From Terriglobia bacterium (GTDB taxonomy: Bacteria; Acidobacteriota; Terriglobia; UBA7540): 6,374 nt of DNA. The notes below the pieces were generated by a model. It had not been told where the DNA came from and did no database searches. It saw nothing but the letters and a program-made list of their open reading frames with translations. Both the position numbers and the translations under genes were made by a program. Positions 1 to 4,428 of this stretch are shown one piece after another; positions within the stretch are counted from its first letter, which is position 1; every line of letters begins with the position of its first letter. Location of the stretch: the NCBI GenBank assembly GCA_030040455.1, contig JASHTR010000108.1:1-6374 (forward strand), in the 5' to 3' direction.

Positions 1-198
1 GATCGCTTCGGGAGGGTGCAGACGTCGAGAGAAATGAATCCCTTCGATAGACATGTCATTGGTCACAATCAGCTCGTTGCCTGCGCTTGGCACGATCAAC
101 GCTGCATCGTCCCCGATCCCTAGCCGCATCCCTCGTGCACGAGCGGAAGTTTTTCGCTTCAGCCACCGAACAAATTGCTCTTCCTTGGCAAACCTCAC
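1..198 (-). CDS. thiL: Thiamine-monophosphate kinase ThiL, N-terminal part (runs off left edge)
   Basis: ThiL phosphorylates thiamine monophosphate to thiamine diphosphate with ATP, the last step of cofactor synthesis, in the cytoplasm. The first 66 codons are present, about a fifth of the usual 320-340 residues. Visible motifs are GIGDDAALIV (residues 27-36; the Asp pair binds Mg-ATP in this family) and TNDMSIEGIHF (46-56), the counterpart of the family's TDxLVxGxHF segment. HPPEAI at the edge matches the next conserved stretch. I chose GTG at 198-196 because AAGGAG lies 9 nt upstream on the minus strand; an in-frame GTG at 240-238 would add 14 residues with no homology. The frame stays open to the edge, so the gene is cut by the window and not broken. 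It is divergent from the phosphorylase gene. Family identity is strong; the exact start is less certain. Confidence 0.9.
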   Translation of the reverse strand, partial: MRFAKEEQFVRWLKRKTSARARGMRLGIGDDAALIVPSAGNELIVTNDMSIEGIHFSRRLHPPEAI

Positions 199-232
199 TG
201 TCCCATTCTCCTTCTCTGTAGAGAAAATTAAC

Positions 233-364
233 AGCTTCACGCAAAGATTCCAAACTGGGAAGGCAAGTTAAAAGTTCAAAGTCGAGAGTCGAAAGTTTAT
301 AAGGATAAGTCCTTTAACCTTTGACTATTGACTTTCAACTTGTTTTTCGGCTTTGCGTGATGCT
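233..364. repeat. Double inverted repeat with AAAGTC-type arms
   Basis: Two nested dyads share one centre region. The outer arms are 233-246 and 351-364, pairing in 13 of 14 positions (core TCACGCAAAG against CTTTGCGTGA, 237-246 and 351-360). The inner arms are 272-297 and 316-341, pairing in 21 of 26 positions, and are built from repeats of the type AAAGTCnAnAGTCnAAAG. A small perfect hairpin, AAGGA-TAAG-TCCTT (301-314), sits at the centre. The block lies just upstream of thiL and may fall in its leader. Short AAAGTC-like repeats of this style are, to my recollection, common between genes of Acidobacteriota; that link is inference. No flanking target duplication is evident. Confidence 0.75.
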
Positions 365-389
365 TTTTGCTTGTCTTCTATTGACGTTC

Positions 390-490
390 GCAAATTATAG
401 TGACGGCATTCTCTGTAGCGGCGCTCTATGAGCGTCGAAAAAACGGCGGTCGCAGACCGCCGCTACAGCACTTGTGTCACCATAATTTGC
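390..490. repeat. Nested palindromic element with two internal hairpins
   Basis: The outer arms 390-404 and 476-490 pair in 14 of 15 positions (GCAAATTAT and GTGAC around a single A-C mismatch). Inside them, 413-423 and 458-468 form a perfect 11-bp pair (CTGTAGCGGCG with CGCCGCTACAG). Inside that are two hairpins: CGCTC-TAT-GAGCG at 422-434, and CGGCGGTC-GCA-GACCGCCG at 444-462, joined by an A-rich linker (438-443). The hairpins overlap the inner stem, so the inner stem and the two hairpins are alternative folds. The left hairpin reads like the right one with G-to-C and C-to-G changes on opposite arms, which keep the pairing. It resembles dispersed extragenic palindromes (REP/MITE-like), but copy number cannot be judged from one window. 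It encodes no protein. Confidence 0.75.
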
Positions 491-499
491 GGGACTCAG

Positions 500-538
500 T
501 AATTTTTTCACAGCCTCTCAGAATCTGTGAAAAAATTA
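500..538. repeat. Perfect 14-bp AT-rich hairpin, possible terminator or leader structure
   Basis: TAATTTTTTCACAG at 500-513 is the exact reverse complement of 525-538, with an 11-nt loop (514-524). Because the lower stem consists of T and A tracts, each strand carries a T-run, but within the stem and not after a GC-rich stem, so it is not a classical intrinsic terminator. It lies 12 bases upstream of the candidate -35 box of the phosphorylase promoter and could be a protein-binding site or part of the palindromic array. No specific function is supported. Confidence 0.6.
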
Positions 539-549
539 AAAGAAAAAGC

Positions 550-577
550 TTGACGAGCATGATGGCAGGGATATCCT
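550..577 (+). promoter_or_regulatory. Candidate sigma-70-like promoter for the phosphorylase gene
   Basis: TTGACG (550-555) matches the -35 consensus in five of six positions. After a 16-bp spacer, TATCCT (572-577) matches the -10 consensus in four of six, including the key TA and final T. Transcription would start near 584, giving a leader of about 40-50 nt before the gene. The candidate -10 box sits within the 563-581 dyad, which would suit an operator, but that is inference. Confidence 0.4.
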
Positions 578-600
578 GCCACCAGCCGGATTTCCGGTGG
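563..600 (+). repeat. Two adjacent GC-rich dyads in the phosphorylase leader
   Basis: TGGCAGG at 563-569 pairs with CCTGCCA at 575-581 around a 5-nt loop. Immediately after, CCACC (579-583) can pair with GGTGG (596-600), continued by an inner GG/CC pairing (588-589 with 594-595) around a small bulge. The two overlap by three bases, so they exclude each other in part. They straddle the proposed -10 box and transcript start, so they might act as an operator or as 5' leader structure. This may also be chance in GC-rich sequence. Confidence 0.4.
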
Positions 601-634
601 GGAGGCCAGCAAGCAGGGGCAAGTGAACGAGCCT

Positions 635-1405
635 ATGAGCCTTATTTACATATTCGCGGCAACGCCCCTGGAAGCCAAGCCGGTTGCGAAGATGATGGCG
701 CGGAATTACACCGGCTTCAACCCCAGGCACAAGATAGCGGGAAGAATCGGCCCGGACGCGGTTGAGTTGTTTGTTTGCGGCACCGGGCCGCAAGCGGCCC
801 AAGCGCGCGCGCGCCGGGCGTTGGAAGCCAGTGAGTGCATCCCCGCGAAGCCCGACGCCGTGCTTGTGGTCGGGCTTTGTGGCGCACTCTCCCCACGCCT
901 CGCTGAAGGCACCGTTGTGGCTTACACAGAGTGTCTCTCGGCTCAGGAAAATGGAAAACGGTTCTCATCCCACCTCGCCACAAAGCTCTTGACCCGGCTT
1001 GCAGCCGGGGGCATCGCCTGCGTCGGAACCGTTGGGATTACCTCTTCCCGCATCGCCGCTTCAAAAGCGGAAAAACTCGCTCTGGCCGCATCCGGAGCGG
1101 AAGTGGTGGATATGGAGAGCTATCCGATCCTCCAGGTTGCAGCCGGCGCGATTCCTTGCGCGGTGTTGCGAGCGGTTTCCGACTCCCTCGACCGCCGCTT
1201 GCCCGATTTTAATCCTGCCCTCCAGCCTGACGGCCGCATCAGCCGCGTTGCAGCCGCGCGCATTGCCGCGCGGTCGCCCCTCCGGACGGCGCAGCTTGTG
1301 GTGGCCAGCCGTCGGTCCATGCGAAAACTCGTCGCCGCGCTCGCAGTGATCTTCACCGGCGGCGGGCTTGAGAGTGGGGCGTCATCCGGGCCGCGGTCGG
1401 AATGA
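635..1405 (+). CDS. Nucleoside phosphorylase-superfamily protein, HpnG-like (adenosylhopane nucleosidase/phosphorylase)
   Basis: Members of this superfamily cleave the N-glycosidic bond of nucleosides; HpnG releases adenine from adenosylhopane in hopanoid synthesis. Visible here (numbered from the ATG) are an N-terminal strand IYIFAAT with PLEAKPV (4-17), CGTGPQAA (48-55), VVGLCGALSP (78-87), VVDMESYPI (157-165) with the Glu that contacts the sugar in this superfamily, and LRAVSDSLD (178-186) whose Asp normally protonates purine N7. The DMES ... RAVSD ... RRLPDF ... PDG pattern resembles HpnG more than MTA/SAH nucleosidase, but futalosine hydrolase or another purine nucleosidase remains possible. 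The length, 256 aa, is normal. ATG at 635 puts Met directly before the first strand; GTG at 623 is the alternative, with AGGGG only 3 nt before it. No hopanoid genes (shc, hpnH) are in the window. The last residues are low-complexity and not conserved-looking. Confidence 0.8.
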   Translation: MSLIYIFAATPLEAKPVAKMMARNYTGFNPRHKIAGRIGPDAVELFVCGTGPQAAQARARRALEASECIPAKPDAVLVVGLCGALSPRLAEGTVVAYTECLSAQENGKRFSSHLATKLLTRLAAGGIACVGTVGITSSRIAASKAEKLALAASGAEVVDMESYPILQVAAGAIPCAVLRAVSDSLDRRLPDFNPALQPDGRISRVAAARIAARSPLRTAQLVVASRRSMRKLVAALAVIFTGGGLESGASSGPRSE

Positions 1406-1446
1406 CCGGCCCCGTTTTGAGTAAAGCTTGACGGGCGCTCCACCCC

Positions 1447-2676
1447 TTATCCTTTCACGCAGACGACCTGGCGGAGAGTGTGGACAATCTCCACAAGATC
1501 CGACTGCGCGGCCATCACCGCGTCGATGGGCTTGTACGCCGCCGGAGTCTCGTCGATGACGTCGGCGTCTTTGCGGCACTCCACGCCTTCCGTCATCCGG
1601 ATGTGGTCTTCCACCGTGAACCGCCGCTTTGCCTCATGGCGCGACATGGCCCGCCCGGCTCCGTGACTGCAGCTATGAAAGCTTTCGGGATTTCCTTTGC
1701 CCCGGACGATGTAGGATCGCGCCCCCATGCTGCCCGGGATAATGCCCATGTCGCCTTCGCGCGCCCGAACCGCGCCCTTGCGCGTGACCAGAACGTTGTG
1801 GCCGAAATGCGATTCCCGAGCCACGTAGTTATGATGACAGTTGATCGCTTTCAACCCCGCAATGAAAGGCGGCACCTCGCCCGAAGACCGCACGGCGCTC
1901 ACGATTTGCTCCATCATCAGGTCACGGTTCGAGCGAGCATAATCCTGAGCCCACTCGACCGCTTCAACGTAGTCGTCGAAATGCTCGGTGCCCTCCGGGA
2001 AGTATGCCAGGTCCTCGTCTGGAAGATGGATAAAGAATTTCTTCATGTCGTTCCTGGCCAGTTCGATGAAGTAGTTTCCCATGCGATTGCCGACACCGCG
2101 CGACCCGCTGTGCAGCATGAACCAAACCGCCCCCGACTCGTCCAGGCAGACCTCAATAAAGTGATTTCCAGTGCCCAGCGTGCCCAGGTGATTGGAATGA
2201 TTCCCGCGATCGAGCTTTGGATGCTTGGCCAGGATCCGATCATAGCGGCCTTTCAGAGATTTCCACACTTCCAGGCTTCGCTCCGGAACGTCGTGCCATG
2301 CACCGCGGTCGCCAGGGCCGCCGTGATGGGTCCGGCCATGGGGCACGGCTTTCTCAATGGCCTCTCGGATGATCTTCAGGTTGTCCGGCAGATCGCGGGC
2401 GTTGAGACTCGTCTGGACAGCCATCATGCCGCAACCGATATCGACTCCTACAGCGGCGGGAACGATCGCTCCCTTGGTGGGAATGACGCTGCCGACCGTT
2501 GCCCCAATGCCCCAATGCACATCGGGCATCGCCGCGATCCAGCGAAAGATGAAGGGAAGCCTGGCGACGTTGAGCAACTGTTCCTTCGCGCGTTCATCCA
2601 GAAGGACACCCTTGGTCCACGCCTTTACCGGCACGCCCCCTTCGGCAGCGATGACGTTGTAAGCTTCCTGTGACAT
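1447..2676 (-). CDS. rtcB: RNA-splicing ligase RtcB (3'-phosphate/5'-hydroxyl RNA ligase)
   Basis: RtcB joins RNA 2',3'-cyclic-phosphate or 3'-phosphate ends to 5'-OH ends using GTP and Mn2+, in RNA repair or tRNA splicing, in the cytoplasm. The 409 aa align end to end with E. coli RtcB (408 aa) from memory, down to the shared C-terminus LRQVVCVKG. Metal and guanylylation residues are intact: VDIGCGM with Asp79 and Cys82, GTGNHFIE with His172, MLHSGSRG with His189, NCHHNYV (279-285), and SCSHGAGR with His338, the counterpart of the guanylated His337. PDVHWGIG (51-58) replaces E. coli's PDVHLGKG. The start is fixed by GGAGGA a few bases before the ATG. It is convergent with the phosphorylase gene (41-base gap, no clear terminator) and divergent from the dehydrogenase. 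No archease, rtcA or rtcR is adjacent. A 397-codon open frame on the opposite strand is a register shadow. Confidence 0.97.
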   Translation of the reverse strand: MSQEAYNVIAAEGGVPVKAWTKGVLLDERAKEQLLNVARLPFIFRWIAAMPDVHWGIGATVGSVIPTKGAIVPAAVGVDIGCGMMAVQTSLNARDLPDNLKIIREAIEKAVPHGRTHHGGPGDRGAWHDVPERSLEVWKSLKGRYDRILAKHPKLDRGNHSNHLGTLGTGNHFIEVCLDESGAVWFMLHSGSRGVGNRMGNYFIELARNDMKKFFIHLPDEDLAYFPEGTEHFDDYVEAVEWAQDYARSNRDLMMEQIVSAVRSSGEVPPFIAGLKAINCHHNYVARESHFGHNVLVTRKGAVRAREGDMGIIPGSMGARSYIVRGKGNPESFHSCSHGAGRAMSRHEAKRRFTVEDHIRMTEGVECRKDADVIDETPAAYKPIDAVMAAQSDLVEIVHTLRQVVCVKG

Positions 2677-2681
2677 TCAGG

Positions 2682-2687
2682 TCCTCC
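2682..2687 (-). promoter_or_regulatory. Strong Shine-Dalgarno site of rtcB
   Basis: Read on the minus strand this is GGAGGA, followed by a 5-nt gap (CCTGA) and the ATG at 2676. It is one of the best ribosome-binding sites in the window and fixes the rtcB start. Confidence 0.8.
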
Positions 2688-2735
2688 GCTGGCGTTTCGA
2701 GTCTGGCCGACAAGGAATTTGGCCGAGCGTAATCG

Positions 2736-2741
2736 ATTATA
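2736..2741 (-). promoter_or_regulatory. Candidate -10 box for rtcB in the divergent intergenic region
   Basis: The minus strand carries a perfect TATAAT about 60 bases upstream of the rtcB start. No good -35 box lies 16-18 bp further upstream, so it may be an activator-dependent or weak promoter, or chance. The same AT-rich spot (TATAGT, 2738-2743 on the plus strand) could serve the dehydrogenase, about 190 bases away. The rest of the 255-base gap (2677-2931) shows no recognisable structure. Confidence 0.35.
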
Positions 2742-2918
2742 GTCCCGGCTGTATTCCGCAAGTGAAATTCAGATCGTGCATGACTCGTTGTCGGAAATGC
2801 CCGGCGCCAGGTCGCCCTTGGCTCGCCGACGGTTTAACCGCCAGCACCCCTGCCTGAACCGTATTGCGGCAAGCCTCGATTTCTCAATCTTCCTGAAATC
2901 AAGTAGGATGTTGCTGAA

Positions 2919-2924
2919 AGGGGA
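2919..2924 (+). promoter_or_regulatory. Ribosome-binding site deciding the dehydrogenase start
   Basis: AGGGGA lies 7 nt before ATG 2932. The frame is open back to an ATG at 2776, but the 52 extra codons are Arg/Ser-rich, look unlike any family start and lack such a site, so 2932 is preferred. Confidence 0.65.
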
Positions 2925-2931
2925 ATCGGAA

Positions 2932-3951
2932 ATGAGACAAGCCATGCTTTACGGCGCGGGCGACCTTCGCTTCGAAGAGCGTCCGCTCGAGAGTCAATCG
3001 CTGGCGCCGGACGAAGTATACGTGGAGACGGAAGTGTCGGCGATGTCTACAGGGACGGATCTCGCGAATTACCTGGGAGACTCCACTTTCGTTCCGGGCG
3101 CTCCCACCTATCCGAGGACAGTAGGGCACTCAAACGCCGGCAGCATCCGCCGAGCTGGCGCGAGCGTTCGCAAACTGAAAGTGGGCCAGAGGGTTTTTTC
3201 ACTGAAACCCCACCAGTCCGCCTACATCGCGCGGGAGGACGAATTAGTGGTTCCGATCCCGGACGGTGTCTCTTCGGAAGTAGCTTCCCTGGCTTACCTG
3301 ACTCACCTTGGCCTTGCCTCGCTGCGCCAGGCCCGGTACGAAGCCGGCGAGCATGTGGTCGTGATCGGGATCGGCGTTATCGGGCTATGCACGGTATGGC
3401 TGGCGCGAGCGATGGGAGCGAAAGTCGCGGCAATTGCAAAAGCTCCACCGCAGGTCAAAGCCGCTCTTCGCCTCGGCGCGCACGCCGCCTTTTTAGCCGG
3501 CGAGCTTGGGCTAAAGGAAAAACTTGGCCAGTTGTTCGGAGATGCGGGAGCCGATATTGTGGTGCTTACAGCAAATTCGTGGGACGCCTACCGCACTGCT
3601 CTTGAAGTCGCGCGGCGCGGCGGCAGGGTGAGCATTCTTGGATTCCCCGGCCGGGGGCAGCAGCAGCCGGACTTCAGCCCGCTCGATCCACGCTGGATTT
3701 ACGATAAGCAGTTGACGTTGCTTGGAGCCGGCCATGCGCCCAGGACGGACTGCCCGCCCGAAGACCTTCGATTCAATATGCGAAGGAACCTTAACACCAT
3801 CCTTGGCCTTATGGCGTCACAGCGGCCGGGCCTGGATTCGGCTATCACCCATCGCTTTCCTGCCAGCCGGATGCAAGAGGCCTATGAGTTGGCGAAGAAT
3901 CATGATAAAAGTCTTGCGGCCGCCGTGTTTGACTGGAGATTGACCCGGTAA
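2932..3951 (+). CDS. Medium-chain dehydrogenase/reductase, zinc-lacking BchC-like subgroup
   Basis: This is an NAD(P)-dependent oxidoreductase of the medium-chain (alcohol dehydrogenase-like) superfamily, 339 aa, probably cytoplasmic; its substrate is unknown. The N-terminal GroES-like domain covers about 1-125: PDEVYVETEVSAMSTGTD (26-43), TVGHSNAG (63-70) and KLKVGQRVF (81-89). The Rossmann domain follows, with VVVIGIGVIGL (142-152; glycines 146, 148, 151) and GGRVSILGFPG (230-240). In zinc alcohol dehydrogenases the catalytic site uses the Cys of a CGxD motif and a GHE motif; here these read TGTD and GHS, and the four-Cys structural-zinc loop is absent. STGTD and GHSNAG recall BchC and related polysaccharide-cluster dehydrogenases, but no bacteriochlorophyll or sugar genes are visible. 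It appears monocistronic and is divergent from rtcB. The family is firm; the reaction is not assigned. Confidence 0.88.
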   Translation: MRQAMLYGAGDLRFEERPLESQSLAPDEVYVETEVSAMSTGTDLANYLGDSTFVPGAPTYPRTVGHSNAGSIRRAGASVRKLKVGQRVFSLKPHQSAYIAREDELVVPIPDGVSSEVASLAYLTHLGLASLRQARYEAGEHVVVIGIGVIGLCTVWLARAMGAKVAAIAKAPPQVKAALRLGAHAAFLAGELGLKEKLGQLFGDAGADIVVLTANSWDAYRTALEVARRGGRVSILGFPGRGQQQPDFSPLDPRWIYDKQLTLLGAGHAPRTDCPPEDLRFNMRRNLNTILGLMASQRPGLDSAITHRFPASRMQEAYELAKNHDKSLAAAVFDWRLTR

Positions 3952-4160
3952 GATGGGGAAGAATCGGCTAATAAGGGAAAACCCTCATGCAGGACGGATA
4001 GCCAGAAGATGTAGCGGGCGGTTTGCCGCGTTTTCACACGGCTCTTTGCAAGCTGCCTGCGCGAATGGTACTCTAATGCAGGCCTGAGCAGGCGGCGGTT
4101 TTAGCCCGTTCCACGCCGATCAGGACTACAGCAACTTCCACTTCAGGACCTACTGGGACC
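3952..4160. other. 209-base intergenic region with a short coding-like scrap
   Basis: No convincing gene or strong terminator is visible. AGGG-AAAA-CCCT (3974-3985), after the dehydrogenase, is a 4-bp hairpin without a T-run. CAGGCCTG near 4078 is an 8-bp palindrome, and TCAGGAC occurs twice (about 4120 and 4143). A stop-bounded stretch at 4088-4177 reads in part as DYSNFHFRTYWDHEPP, which looks protein-like but has no start codon; it may be a gene remnant or chance. Confidence 0.4.
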
Positions 4161-4418
4161 ATGAACCGCCACGAAGGTGAAACGTTCGAAAACAAGCATT
4201 TGGTGCTCGACGAGGGCGTCTATATCAACTGCGTCTTCAAGAATTGCAGCCTGGAATATTCAGGCGGAGACGTTTATGTGCAGAGCTGCCAGGGAGAAGG
4301 TTGCCAACTCATTTGGCGCGGCGCAGCGCAGCGCACGGTATTTCTGCTCCAGGGACTCGGCTTGATGGCTCCTGCCGCGCCTCCACCGGCTGGAAATCCT
4401 CCCGGCCGCGTCCAATAA
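4161..4418 (+). CDS. Small hypothetical protein with pentapeptide-like CxFxxC pattern
   Basis: I do not recognise a named family, but the first 65 of 85 residues resemble small conserved hypotheticals with a short right-handed beta-helix, pentapeptide-repeat-like pattern. The segment FENKHLVLDEGVYINCVFKN (9-28) is followed by CSLEYSGGDVYVQSC (29-43) and GCQLIWRGAAQRTVFLLQGL (47-66), with Cys at 24, 29, 43 and 48. In such proteins a pattern of this kind is followed by an alanine-rich helix ending in FLQxL, as seen here. There is no signal peptide or membrane segment. The tail (about 70-85) is Pro/Ala/Gly-rich and does not look conserved. The ribosome site is weak: AGGA lies 12 nt upstream and GGGA 2 nt upstream. 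Its stop is 10 bases from the stop of the convergent kinase gene. Function is unknown. Confidence 0.65.
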   Translation: MNRHEGETFENKHLVLDEGVYINCVFKNCSLEYSGGDVYVQSCQGEGCQLIWRGAAQRTVFLLQGLGLMAPAAPPPAGNPPGRVQ

Positions 4419-4428
4419 TAATCAGCTT

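Larger units (their letters stand above)
199..622. other. 424-base divergent intergenic region rich in palindromes
   Basis: This gap between thiL and the phosphorylase gene has no convincing protein gene. An open frame across 400-765 runs through the palindromes and overlaps the phosphorylase, so it is a shadow. The region holds at least four dyad-symmetric blocks in a row, listed separately: 233-364, 390-490, 500-538 and 563-600. A plausible sigma-70-like promoter at 550-577 points towards the phosphorylase. On the minus strand TATAAT (399-394) and TATAAA (301-296) could be -10 boxes for thiL, but neither has a good -35 at 16-18 bp. Confidence 0.8.

Noticed and set aside
56..253. A 65-codon minus-strand frame, and a plus-strand frame at 53-271, near the left edge
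   Set aside because: Both overlap the true thiL frame, which gives GIGDDAAL and EGIHF motifs; the other two translations look like nothing.
233..364. CRISPR-like array from the AAAGTC units
   Set aside because: The units are a few bases long, imperfect and arranged as inverted arms, with no constant repeats separated by unique spacers.
390..490. Reading the nested palindrome as a transfer RNA-like cloverleaf
   Set aside because: There is no anticodon arm of the right size, no T-loop consensus and no acceptor end; the symmetry is that of a repeat element.
400..765. A 121-codon plus-strand frame through the palindromic region
   Set aside because: It is read through inverted repeats and overlaps the phosphorylase gene in another frame; composition is Arg/Gln/Gly-rich with no motif.
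1406..1446. A bidirectional terminator between the phosphorylase gene and rtcB
   Set aside because: No stem of useful length followed by a T-run can be found in the 41 bases.
1480..2673. A 397-codon open frame on the plus strand across almost all of rtcB
   Set aside because: Its codons are in exact register with the rtcB codons, so its stops would need TTA, CTA or TCA codons in rtcB, which GC-rich genes avoid. Its translation resembles no family, while rtcB is unmistakable.
2776..2931. A 52-residue N-terminal extension of the dehydrogenase
   Set aside because: It precedes the normal family start, has no similarity-like pattern, and a good ribosome site marks ATG 2932.
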